Assembly (NCBI RefSeq): GCF_009389715.1
Contig: NC_052392.1
Location: 40,157,668-40,221,667, forward strand
DNA: 64,000 bases
Origin: Phoenix dactylifera
Lineage: Eukaryota; Streptophyta; Magnoliopsida; Arecales; Arecaceae
Direction: 5' to 3'
In this document: positions 50,643 to 62,765 of the stretch, in pieces
Layout of the letters: every line of letters begins with the position of its first letter
Numbering within the stretch: the stretch's first letter is position 1
The notes under the pieces: model-generated
What the model was told of the DNA's origin: nothing
What the model saw: the letters and a program-made list of their open reading frames with translations, nothing else
Databases searched by the model: none
Position numbers and translations under genes: made by a program

Positions 50643-52279
50643 CCAAAGTCTGGCACTGTTTATAAGTTGCAACTCCTACCAAAGGATGTTCGTTTGTCGG
50701 AAATGTTTGGTTTTGTATGGTTTGTCAAAAATAGAGTGTATAGAGTCTTGGAGTTTCCATCATGTAAGTAATCGTATGCTGAACAGCTATATGAAATTGA
50801 TTTTTTTCCTTGTAACATTTTGGCAAGCAATTTATTTGAGATGAGGATCGTATAAGAGAACAGAGGGCTTGACGATCAAATGCATGAGTGGAAAGGCACC
50901 ATGGCCATACCACAACCATAATCAGCAAGCTATATCTGATTTTCTTTCCACATTTTGTTGGTCAGGGGAAGGCAGAAACCTATAAGTTCAGCACCTGGCA
51001 AAATAACATTTTTGTATGACTAGAGCCAATTATTGGACAATTGTACATTAACAGCCACAGATGCTTGATCAACAATATGAAAGCAAGGTATATATCAGCT
51101 GTATACTTTGAAACTTTAAATGGGATCAACCTCTTTTATTGGGTAACTAGAGTTTATAGCATTCTTAATGGGTTAGACCTGAAGGCTTTATCTGTGCCGT
51201 AAGGGAGGAGATGGCTATATTTCACTCCCATCCATCCTAGAGTGGATTGAATGGCCGGTTGGGGGATTATGTGGCTGTTGATTCTTGAATGAATTTCTTG
51301 GCAAATCAAGTCACATGATGCTAGTTTTCTTTCTGGATAACCATAGTTAGGCAAGGGGCCTTTGATCATTTTGTAGTGAAGGCACCCAGGCTTTCTTATT
51401 TTAAGTGGAGGAATAAGTTTTTACAGATCTAGCCATCTGCTGTTCCGAGGTTTGTATGTTCCCTAGGGTTATGTTTTTGCCTTCTACCCAAAATAAAATT
51501 TATCTGACATTTTCTCTAATTTTAGACTGTCATCAGTCCCACTATAACTGGTTGAACATTGTACTACATTTTTCATATGCCAATTGCCCAAATACTTCAG
51601 AACCTTTTTGAGGGTTTATGTATCATCTAAAAGATCTATTTGATTGCTTTAAGAACTTGGTAACGAAGCTCTTAGACTGAAACAGATGCGATTATAACCC
51701 AGCTATCAGAACATTTCAAATATATAGCTCTTCAAAAATGTAGATACAGTTATATATCATCTAAATGTCGCTGTTGCATTAAATAATAAAGAAATGATCA
51801 TTTCAAATATATAGCTCTTCAAGAATGCAGCTCTTCATCAGAACATTTCAAAATTATCCGTCCATCAAATCAATGAGATCGCCTAACAACAAGCATCATC
51901 TTGGTTATCACAGAAAGCAACAACCTTGTGGACGATAAGACATCACTATGAAGCACTTCCAAGCAAAGTAGAATACTGCCTTTTGATATATATTACAAGA
52001 AAAAACTTATATAAAGAAGACCATGAAGGTTTTCTTACTGGCCTTGCTGACATTAAACACAGGGAAGAACAGCTTCATAGCTTTGAACAATATATGAGTT
52101 TATTTGGCCATGACCTCTCAACAACTAGTCCAAGAAATAATTCTTCCAAGAGTAATTCCTGCCAAAGCACAAGATCCAATCCAGCTAGCAGCTTTTGATG
52201 AGAAGTTCTCAAGTGGTTTGACAGTATGCTGCTGAACTGGATATAAAAAACATTGCAGTTATGCAAGCAAAGAACAATC
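50643..52279. other. Convergent 3' ends: GH28 (+) and membrane-protein gene (-)
   Basis: The 3' UTRs of the two convergent genes are expected here. A phrase ATTTCAAATATATAGCTCTTCAA is present twice (about 51714 and 51802). No further gene is supported. Confidence 0.45.
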
Positions 52280-55200
52280 TCATTTGGGTTTGTCATAAGC
52301 AGCTATATTCTGAGGTTCACACTCTGGACTAAAGAGGCGGACCAGCAGGACTGACGTTGAGCTCACCGATATTGCTCCACAAGAAGCCCACCTGAGACTT
52401 CTCGGAATTGTTATTCTTGGGCCTGTAATAGAATGATAACTATGATTAACTGAGGCTTAACTGTTCAAGTTCAAACTTCTGTCAAATAAGGACAAGAAGG
52501 GCCACACGTATGCAAACATATCAAGTTAAATGGGTGACATCAAAGCTTAGTTTGCAATTATTAACTATAACAAAATAAAGTTATAAAATTACAACATCCT
52601 TTAGAGTTTTATACTCCCTTTGACAAGCCTTCAATCACCTAAAAAGTCTTTACAAAATTTTGTCCCAAAACAAAAAAATATAATAATACCTGAGAGTTCT
52701 ATAAGCTAGAATCCATGCATATCAGCTCCCACTAAATGGGTTCTCTGAATTCTGATAAAATTAACATAAGAATACTCTCAAAAAGAAGTAGGATTGAAAG
52801 CAAACCATATCAGTTCAATCATTTGAAGCAAGTTACAATTTGCTGGATTTGGAAAAAAGGATATTGTTCATGGTAAAACCCTAGTTGCTCTTTGGGTTCA
52901 AGTAGATTTTTTTTAGGACATCCCTTATATTAGGTAAGAAATTTCATCATTTTTTTCCATTTTATAGCTGGAAGGCCACCTAAATTCCAGTCTTTTTTTC
53001 ATTTATCCAAAAGTTTAACAACCTAAACAATGTAAAAACTTATGGAATACTATGCAATGGCAAGTTGGTTCATTTAACAAGGGTAACTGATAATGATAAC
53101 CAAATCTAAGGCATTCCGGCAAAAGAGACCAAATAATTGATGATGCAATATCAGCTAGGATGATGCACATTGTGGTCCCATCCTATGATTTATTCTGCAA
53201 GCAAAATATGTCATTACAAGGGAAGTTGATGGAAAAGAAAATCAAACTAGCAACAACCTTCTCTTCTAAGAATTTATTATTTTAATACCAAGGAGGCAAG
53301 CCATTACAGCGAGATTCTTGCGAAGGAATTAATGAAAAGATTAAAGACAAGTGAAAAACTATACATCTTTTTAGCAATACAAGAAAGAACATAGTAGAAT
53401 GCTGACAGAAATAATTTGGTGGGTCTTAAATAAGATACCAAACGGACTAATGCTTAAATTTAGAGCAGTAAACATGAAAGCAGCGTCACATGAAGGTAGC
53501 ATGGAAGATGAAAATTTCCAACTGCAATGGGCACAGAAGAAGCACCACTCCGAAGTCCTAATCTCTTTAGGCATGTTGTACAAGAATTGAATGACTTTAT
53601 TCAGGAAGCCGCATGGTTATTTGTAGGATATGTGATGCTGATGGGAAGAGATCACATTCGAAACTAGAACGAAGTAATTAAGAAATAGTATAAAAAGGTG
53701 CATGTCAATCTACCCATCTCTTGGTTTTTCTTATTGTTTAACTTTGTTTTTAATACTTGTAATTTGGAATCATGGTGTGAAGATGGCTTGAATTGAGGAA
53801 TTTGAATATTATTTAGTACAACTCTAGGTTCTTCATAAATGATCTGGAGGACAAGGTTGTGTGATGTGAGGGAGTTCTGCTGAATAAATGAACATTTTCC
53901 TTTTCCAAGGTAAACCATTAGAATGTTCTATTCAAGGTAGCTTCTTTTTACATGGATGTCCTAATTGAGATAGTGCAAGTACTAGTCATCGCTGTTATGT
54001 TCTTGAGTGGATATGCTTTGCTTTTATACTCTTCCTTAGAAAAAATGATGATGCTCATGAATGAATATGTCCCATTTGGACTAACTGCCTTAAGCTGCTC
54101 AAATGTTTGGTGCTGCTTAGCTTCAGTCTGCATCTACTCTTTATGATGAGTTAGATAATTTGTTTTTCTAGGTATTATCTTTGATAAACTTCTCAAAAAA
54201 ATGTATCATCTTTGATATGAGATTTCTGTTTTCGTTCCAGACCCTCTTTTTGGTTTTGAAAGGTGATGCGATGTTTAGCACAAAAAAAGAAAAAGGTGAT
54301 GCAATGTTTCTGTTTCTTCTTAAATAGGTTTGTGGTTCTCTTTTTATCCCTCTAAGTTTGGTTGGTACTTCTTGTGCACTTCTGATTCCCCCTTAATCAA
54401 CTAAAAGGTTTCTGCCATAACCCCCATTCTATCCGAATGAATTTCTTGGTAAAAAAAGGAGGGTGGGGGGGGAGAGGGCCTCAAGGTTTTTTTGGCACAA
54501 GTGATTAGCTGCTAGTTGTTAAACCCTGAAGCACAACATCTCTTGTGATTTAATTCTTTACTCCATGATATATAAGATTTTCTTTTGTATTTCATTCTTA
54601 AATTTTACATTGTTTGAGGCATAATGTCACATCTTTCTACATCTATGCCCTAGATCATTGGATAATATCTAGTTCTTTGGGATCCAATTTATCTTCAGAT
54701 TTGGTGCCCATCATTATGAAATTTTTTATTTTCTCAATCTTCCAATGATTCTATGAAAGGCATCTAAATTCAAAATCAATAGTAAAAAGAGTTCCGGCAA
54801 AACCAAATCTAAGATACATTTTAAGCATAAAAAAGCAAACCCAGACTTGACGTCAGAAACCATCTTCAACAATAGTCTAACAACACCATTTTGTCAAACT
54901 CAGAAACCAGACTCTTTGTTGAAAGTATCAAGTATTGTACAAGTAGTCGTAGTTCAACATTAAATGCACATTAATCATCTTATCATATCTGTTAGAATGT
55001 ATTACGTTTTTTCTTAAAAATGGAAAAAGAAAATAACTTTATTTTTATCATCTCATAATACCATATCCTATTTTACAATTTACATAGATGCTTCCTAGGC
55101 TCTTGCACCTTTGCATAAACTTCTCTCAAACAATGGGATTGCTTATAGTCATAACAAATGGCCACGGCATTGTCAACCTTCTAACCCACTGGGAATCATT

Positions 55201-56113
55201 ATCTTCCAAAAGATGCCAAGATGAGCATGATGATTGGCAAATCCACCAATAACAAATTTTTCCTCCACCATGAGACTTGCAACAAATATATGCCCTGTTA
55301 TGTTTTCACCCACAACATTATTTCTAGAAGATGATCGGCAACAAGAAAAGTAGCACTCTAAAAAGGTTAACAAGCGTGTTCAGTACCTGACAGAAAAATC
55401 AAAACCGACATTGGAAAATCAAAATCATTCCCATCGTAACGATCATTCTTAAATGAACTACCAAAGATTCTGAATGAAACGACAAGAAGTCTTGTATCAG
55501 ACCTAGTTCGGGTCATCCAGGTAACAAGGTCACAGTAGAACTTTCCATCAGAAATCCTTCTTTTGGTTTCCAAGGGAGACACGACTAACACTAGTTGATA
55601 GCATCTAAATGATCAGGATGATAACTTTCAATGATGATGTGGATGAACTCACTCAGTAAAATCGTTAAATTCATCCAATATAGAGAAATTTGGGAAGTTC
55701 GTTCCAAATTCCAACACTAGATCCCCAAAATCTTCACCTTGACCTCAAATTCCCACATTAGTCAGTCAATGACTCGATACCAAAAATCTAATGCCTGTCC
55801 CTAGTAGACAATCCATTCTTCAAAGGATGAAGAAGAAATCATGAAGAGATAAAAAGACAAACATTTACCGTCAAAAATCGGACTTTGTGCGGAAACAGAT
55901 AACAAGCAAAACTTTTAAAAAAAATAAATAAAAGAAAGAAGAGAAAGGGAAGAAAAGGGAGGGACCGTAGTGGAGGCGACAGAGGATCCAGAAACCCAAG
56001 GCGCCGCCGACACTGAAGATGCCGGCGGTGTGGCGCATCAGCCGGGAGCAGGGCTTCGAGTCCGACCGCATCAGCTCGCCATCCGACCACCCCAGCGCCC
56101 GCCTCAACGCCAT
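52280..56113 (-). CDS. Conserved small plant membrane protein, 96 residues
   Basis: Two exons on the minus strand, 55966-56113 and 52280-52422, join through a 3543-bp GT-AG intron inside the Gly50 codon. The product starts MALRRALGWSDGELMRSDSK and ends SPECEPQNIAAYDKPK. A conserved core SRLMRHTAGIFSVGGALGFW leads into a first hydrophobic segment (about 30-46). After HYGPRITIPRSLRW comes a second (about 61-78), so two membrane spans are likely. I recognise this as a short protein conserved among land plants, but I know no established function. Neither exon stands out in an ORF scan, because the second one (47 codons) is embedded in another frame. Upstream TGGGCC motifs fit a housekeeping, possibly organelle-related gene; that is inference. 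Confidence 0.88.
52423..55965 (-). other. 3.5-kb intron of the small membrane-protein gene
   Basis: AT-rich intron with no supported nested gene. A short direct repeat (AAAGGTGATGC(G/A)ATGTTT) occurs at about 54259 and 54292, and a G-rich run lies near 54460. Confidence 0.55.
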
Positions 56114-56241
56114 CCGACAAGTCGAGGACGTTCCTCTCTCTCTTCTCTCTCCGCGTCTCGCTCCGTCCGCCGTCGCAGTAGGAGAGAAAGGTGCAGACGA
56201 TAGAGATTAAAAGAGCGCGGAAGGTTTTGGGCTGTGGGTTT

Positions 56242-56306
56242 TGGGCCAGCAGCTTCTATCTTGACCTTCCCCGCTGGGCCGTTTCCGCGGACAATCCTCG
56301 GGCCCA
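56242..56306 (-). promoter_or_regulatory. Cluster of three TGGGCC (site II) motifs
   Basis: TGGGCC at 56242-56247 and 56275-56280, and its reverse complement GGCCCA at 56301-56306, lie 130-190 bp upstream of the minus-strand ATG at 56113. TGGGCY site II elements bind TCP factors and are frequent in promoters of ribosomal, proliferation and mitochondrial genes. Confidence 0.55.
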
Positions 56307-56339
56307 GTTTTCGGTCATCAAACAAGTGAGCTATGCCTA

Positions 56340-57106
56340 ATTAACCATTTGATCATGATGGCTCTCACTCAAGCTGTGATTAGCTGTTATAACATGATAT
56401 TTTTTTTGGTAGAACAACATGATTTAAAAAATAATAAATAAAAAGATTGGGAACGGGTTCTATCTCTATCTCCTAAAAAAATTATATCCTCCATCATGCG
56501 CATCATAGGAGTAAACAAAGATTCAATGTACAAGGCAACAATTCGAGACGAGCGCATCACTTTGAATGCTTGGTTTGCCGGCTGCTACTCCTCGGTCAAT
56601 GACGAGATCCTACCTGCAAGTAGCATTCTCCATGGGTTCTAGAGGTTTTCAGGGTTTTGCCGATCGTTATTTAATTTTCTTCCGGCGATAAATTGGGATC
56701 TTAGGTAACATGCAACCTAGTATCTGAATATCTAAAATTGGAGCCTAATTCTTGTCCCCGCCAATTTTTTGATCAGGGCTTATTCACTGATAACTTTATC
56801 CAGGAGCGTAGGATGGATTCCCTTTGCTGCCTACTCTCGTCTTGCAAGCCACCAGTAAACGAAAGCCTGTGAGGCTGTGACCCGCTTACCCACAGAATAA
56901 AATTCATAGAAAGGGGGTGGAAACCACCTATTGCATTATAGATTTATAGTGGGCCAGTGGCCCCGGGTGCTTGCGCGGGCGCTTAACCAAGCCCAGCCCG
57001 CCGCCTGCCTCGACCCAGCCCAGACATTCGTGACCAAGCTGTCGTGGGGCTCAGGCGTCCGGGCTTTTAATTTGATGATCCAAACAGGATCAGCGAGGGA
57101 GAAATA
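56340..57106. other. Bidirectional intergenic region
   Basis: Lies between the divergent membrane-protein gene and the next plus-strand transcript. GC rises towards 56940-57060, with further TGGGCC/GCCCAG-type motifs (for example 56950-56955), probably the promoter of the right-hand gene. Confidence 0.4.
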
Positions 57107-57239
57107 ATGGGGGGCGTTCGATACTTCCCTTCTCTCCCCTCTCCGCTCTCCAGTTCAGGCCAAGAAAGGAGGCCATCGAGCGGCGACGGCAGGCGAATTG
57201 CGACCAGCGGCTGCCGGCGGAGATTCGACGGGCTTTCAG
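57107..57239 (+). other. Probable 5' exon of a plus-strand gene
   Basis: A GC-rich stretch following site II-like motifs, ending in a splice donor (TTTCAG|gtaaca at 57239/57240). Its ATG at 57107 opens a Ser/Arg-rich frame, more like leader than protein. Probably an untranslated first exon of the gene whose coding part starts near 60128. Confidence 0.4.
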
Positions 57240-57246
57240 GTAACAC

Positions 57247-57249
<3 letters not shown>

Positions 57250-57291
<42 letters not shown>
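57250..57291. repeat. (CT)n microsatellite
   Basis: About 20 CT units just inside the first intron of the putative right-hand gene. Confidence 0.9.
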
Positions 57292-57295
<4 letters not shown>

Positions 57296-60127
57296 TTTTT
57301 GACTAAAATGCTCTGTTAGACAGCGCTTATCCTCTGTTAACCGCGAGGGTGTATATTTTGTTGGTAATAAAGCTTAATATAGGGAGCATGGCCAGATCTC
57401 TGTGGAGTTGGAGGGATCTAATCCCCTGTTTCACGGCAAAAAAAAAAAATAGTAATTGTTTCTGGCGATCTCTTCCTAGTGAGCGGTTCACTTATTGGAT
57501 CCCGATGTGTTTAACAACTATGGAATATGTTGGGAGCATATAATCTGCTGAGTCGATTATCTAATTGCTGGTATTATCTAATGACATCAGGAACAAAGAC
57601 CTAACCAATTCAAGAAGAAGTTCTTTAAAAATCTCATTCCAAATGGCATATGAGGAAGTTTTTGGGTGAAGACCTCTTTTGCTTTTGTTTCGAATGGATG
57701 CTTTTTAATCCATCGGTTAATCTTCTTTCTTTTTGACCTAAAATCTTTGGATGGTTGGGAACTGGCCATAATAGGTGCAAATTTAACCCCTTAATATCGA
57801 AATCTACACAATGCATGGAATTCTTTCTTGCGCATGAAATGCAACATCAACCTATCAGGTATTGGGTTATGGGGACTGTTTCCAAGTCAATCAAATCTAC
57901 CAAAATACATTCGTGTGTTATTCAACCAGTTGAACACCATATTGGTTGATGTCTATCGCAGACAACCTATTGTTGAGTCTATTTTTTCAGTTGTATCCAC
58001 CAAATCTTCTCCTTTCATTCTTAAAACCTTTTTATATCTCATAGTAACAGTGAACTTGTTAAATCAATCTTATTCGAAACAAGTACTTTAGCATTTTGAT
58101 TGTTTACAGGCTTCAACTTATAAATGACAAAACTATGTTATAGTCCGAAGGAATTCAGCAGGATCATATTCTTCTTTGTTGTACCTTAGCTTAGGAATTC
58201 TGATGCTGAATGTTTACTGTATATCCTCATTTGGTTCAGGTCCTCATATTTGTTTTGGTTGGTCAATTGGTTTGCTTTTACAATGGTTACACGAATGAAT
58301 TAGAAATAGAGAGATTTTGCGTTGTTCCATTTTCACATATTGTCAAGAAAATTCCATTATTAGCATTGCCTAATAAGGGGTAAAGTTGCATTTGTTAACA
58401 ATCTTATTAGATATTGGGATTATGTAATCTGTAGCAAATATATATAGAAGCATCGATTTGGTGCATCAAACTATAAAAATGCGTGGTTACCTTTGATTTC
58501 AGTCTTGCTAGTCATCAATTTGGACTTGGAAGGAGTTTGTAGACTTCTGAAGTCCTTCGAATTCTTTATGGTTATCTTGGTGTTTGCAACCCAAGTCAAG
58601 AACTTAGTGCGACTCTTCAAGATAGAAAATTTTATATAGAGATGAACGAGCTTAAGCTAATCCTTAGTGCTGGTGAACATAATGTTTCTTCATCATTGAA
58701 TTAGAAGTACTATTTTGCTCATTAATCTTGCATATTTCAGAATAGTTGCGAATCATTCGTAGATATAGTAAATCAATCCAAAATGTAGCTAAAGTAGGTT
58801 GATTTTGTGACCGACTTTCCTCTGAGAGTGTCAATTTGGATTTTGTATTAGATGGGGATATATATCTAGAATAACATTTGAGCATAATTTACATGTCGAA
58901 TGAGCTGCTTTTATGGGTGTGTTTGTGTGTGCAGAGGTTCCTTCTAGTTTAAAATAAATAATACATTGAAAGGGGAAGGAGGGAATGTCTTCCTCTAATT
59001 AGGCCTAGCCATCAACATGCTGGAATTTAAATAATTGTAATAGCATTTTCATGATATTCTACGCAAACATGCTATATATAATTTGATTTTAGGGACTTCA
59101 TTTTTTTGTCATTCATTAATAATATTATGCTAAGTTGTCTTATGTAGCATTATGTGATTCCACAATGAAAAGCATAATATGATCTATAGTCTTTTTGTGA
59201 CCGTCGATCTGTTAGACATCTTACAATTTTCTCTTAAAGAATATAGTGACTAAAATTAAAGTGATGTTTTTTTAATATATATAAAAAAAACTTATGGTGA
59301 TTCTTTTGATTGCCATGCCCCTGTTTGTCCATATTTATTAAAAATGATAAAATATCAAATTTCAAGCTGCTCAAAAATAGGAAAAGATACATAATGCGGG
59401 ATAAATATTTGCTAATGGAGATGTGCTCCCTAGGAAGTAAGATTTTTCCAAAAGTTGATTGTGGTGCTCAATGCATGTTGACATTGAATTAAAAAAAAAT
59501 ATTCATAAATTTTTAATTAATGTCAATAACATCATTGGTTTAGAGACTTTTGAAGTTATCTAGGCCTATGAAAAATGTACTAATAGCTACAGTTAAATTA
59601 AACTAATGTTTGAGAATACAGGAGGCATAGGACATTTGAAGGTGCTAATCTATGTAATTGGCTTAAGAGTAGAATCTTATTGTATACTATTGGTGGAGTT
59701 GGTAGGGTTTTGATCTAAGATGATAATTTCTTTACAGAGCTCTTTGAATGTCTTTACTTGATCTCTTCCAGTTACTGTGCTACCATATTTATGGGAGAAC
59801 ACTTTTCTAATATATTTATGTATTTGCTAATAAAAAGTTAATAATTGATAGTTCTTAACTTTATAAAAATTGAGGAAATTTTTACATGATTATCATAAAT
59901 CAGACATGATTACATACTTTTACAGTTAATTTTTACTCTTGCCAGACAAATTGAGAAATTTGGATTAAGTTCTAGTATATTTCCCCATGTGGGAACTAGG
60001 TATACCTATGATTTTTTTTCTATTTTAAATCATTCACAAATTAAGTGCATTTTCCTAGAAATTTTCCTTGCTAATGTATCTTTTCATCAGATTAAAAAAG
60101 AAATGTTCAGCAGGTGCATGTGTGGTA
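57292..60127 (+). other. Presumed intron, AT-rich
   Basis: No coding exon is supported and no known repeat is identified. Confidence 0.35.
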
Positions 60128-60312
60128 ATGGTAGCACAACCGTCAACCTTGTCATGCTATTCAGAAGGCGTATTCCTTCCATCATTAAAATGCTCAAGGT
60201 CAAGTTTTCTATTTGTGTCATACCTCCAGAAGCCTGTCTTTGTTTATAACAAAATACTATGCCCTCCGCGATGCTTGTCCTGTCCAGCTGTACCCTCACT
60301 CAAGAATTCCAG
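60128..60312 (+). CDS. Putative first coding exon, plastid transit-like, incomplete gene
   Basis: From ATG 60128 an open frame of 61 codons plus two bases runs to a possible donor (TTCCAG|gtttgc at 60312). It reads MVAQPSTLSCYSEGVF and continues rich in Ser, Leu, Lys and Cys with almost no acidic residues, the composition of a plastid transit peptide. A candidate continuation in matching phase is the 29-nt exon 63448-63476 (acceptor tttttcag, donor CAG|gttttt), which would read RVLAILQPISG. The remainder would lie beyond the window. The family is unknown; it could also be a chance open frame. Confidence 0.35.
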
Positions 60313-62360
60313 GTTTGCTATTATTTTTTCAATACCCCTGGAAATTTTCATTGAATGTCTGAGAAATCAAAAGGCAATGTTACTTGAATTATGAATATTT
60401 TGCTTCCCCTTAGAACATTAGTAAATAAGTATGATTTCAAAGGTTACATATCATGTCCGAGCTTTTGCATCACATATTACTTTATAGTATGACAACCTTG
60501 CACTTTCCATATGTAAGAGACAAATGTAAACATCATTCTTCAATTAGAAATCATAAAGATATGACAAGAAAAGACGACCCAAAAAGAAGTGTTGGTTTAT
60601 AATATAACAAATGGTTGCTCAATGTTTTGATGATTGCACTAGCCTTTAATCCCTTGTAAGAGGAGAGGCCATGGGCTCTATGCCTACTATATTATTTGGC
60701 CAGTTACCGTACTAGCTTTTTTCTACCTAATCCCTACATGACATGCAAAACAAACATTTAAAGATAGAGAAGATATAATAGACAAAAGAGAATGCAACAG
60801 TAAAAATACTAAACAAGAAGGAATTTGGAGAAGGAATAGCAATAATCGGCTGTTTGGATGTCCCATTAATCCATCCACAGATAAGCCATGATTAGTGGCT
60901 GTCAACCATCTTAAAATGGTGAGGGAATGGAACGGTGGAACTGTTTGAGAGGGGCTTCCAAGCACTCCTAGTTCCAGTTTTCTAAGGTAAAGGATTCCAT
61001 CTAGGAGGTGTTTTCCTTATCCCTAAATTATAGGGATTAAGGAGCTCAATATTTCGTGGAACAAAGAAATAGATCTCTTTGATAGGCTAGGTTCTTCTCA
61101 TCTTTATCCAGAAATGGGAATATGTGAAGTATAAATCAAATGGGAAGAAACTAAAATAGTTAGGAAAAACATCTAAAATCAAATAGATGCTTTTGATTTA
61201 TAACAAAACAAAGAAAAACTAGATGACTTTTGAGTACATGAAGAAAACTTACAGATAAAAATATAATTGTTTTAAAAAAAGGAAGTATGAGTGGAAGTTA
61301 TATATGTTTGGAAAAAAATATGTTTCAATTGATATTCAATTTGAAAGCATGAATCCCTAGCTGTCAAGCTATACATGTTGGAGAGTGTTAATTGTAACTG
61401 ATACAAAATGACATGATATGGAGGGAAATGAAAGTAAATATCTATACTGCTATATAAAGAGAATTCTTTGGGTGCATCTAGAAAAGGAGCACGATATTGA
61501 AAGTGGATGATTGATTTTGAAAAAAATCCAATCACTTTAGGGACATATTTAAATTTCTACTTATGTTTAACTTGATTGAAACTGCGCTAAAATCCAGTGT
61601 CAGTTTGGATTTTGGAACTGAAACTGCGCATATGCGAGAAAAAAATCCTCTTTATCTTTCTATATCTATATGTGCTACATTATATAACTGACGTGTATAT
61701 ATATTCCGGTTGTTGGATTCGCAGATTCTAATATAGCTATATTCGAGTTCGATCTGATATGAAATCAGATCCTAGAATCTGATTTTGATCTAGTAAGGTT
61801 ATCAAAAACTCAAATTGGATCCATACCCAATTATTACAAGATAACTGAGTTGAATTGTCAGGTTTTCAGGTACTACTTGCACACCTAATATTGGGAAGAT
61901 GCAATTTGTAATTGATATTCTGGTGAAGTAGGTATCATACTATTCTTCCTCAATTTTAGGATGTTCTATATTATGTGAGAGCATAATTGCCAGGTAACGA
62001 AAGGAGCATGATAAACGAGAGCAGGAAATGATTGACAAAATTTGTGTAATTTGGAAAACAAGAAGTATTTATGTAAAATTATAAAAATCATAAATACTTA
62101 GTATAAAAAACAAGATATATATCTTATAAAATTCAACAAAACATTAAAATCTCTATCATAGTCAACATCCTCCCTTTCTTATTTCCTTAAAAATCTTCAT
62201 AAAAAAATAAAGATTAGTTGAGGCAATCCGTAAACAAATTTCTTGATTCTGCGAGTGGAAGGCCACAAAGTCCAACAATTATGGATTCTTTCTCCAATCG
62301 TTGTCTATGTTTTTTCAGAAGAAAAACAACTAGAAGAGGTGAATGTTTTCATTCTTCTCT
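60313..62360. other. AT-rich, no gene seen
   Basis: If the transit-like exon is real this is intron; otherwise it is intergenic. No element was identified. Confidence 0.35.
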
Positions 62361-62367
62361 TTTCATG

Positions 62368-62765
62368 GGGCCTAGCATGTAGTTTTGTAGACATTGAGTC
62401 AGTTTTGTGGCTTCATGTATATTACTAGATAGTAGAATTATTATAGTTAAAAACAGTTTTAGAATGTATATTAGTAGATAGCCGAATTATTTTAGTTAAA
62501 AACAGTTTTAGAATGTTTTAGATTTCAGTTATCTTTTCTTTTCCACAAGTAGTGAGACCAAGACACATCAGGTCGAGAGAATGAGATCATAGGGCCTAGC
62601 ATGTAGTTTTTAGGCTTGGGGTCAGTTTTATGGCTTCGTGCATATTAGTAGATAGTATAATCATTTTAGTTAAAAGCAGTTTTAGAATGTTTCAGACTTA
62701 GTTTTCCTTTCCTTTCTACCAATGGTGGGACCAGGACACATCAGGTTGAGAGAATGAGATCGTGT
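62368..62765. repeat. Nested tandem duplication
   Basis: A unit starting GGGCCTAGCATGTAGTTTT and ending GAGAGAATGAGATC occurs at 62368-62591 and again at 62592-62764. The first copy also contains an internal 48-bp duplication (TAGATAG...TTTTAGTTAAAAACAG, about 62418 and 62467), so that sub-unit is present three times in all. Non-coding. Confidence 0.85.

Noticed and set aside
55970-56210. Plus-strand frames overlapping the first exon of the membrane-protein gene
   Set aside because: They are antisense shadows. Only the minus-strand frame continues in phase into the second exon.
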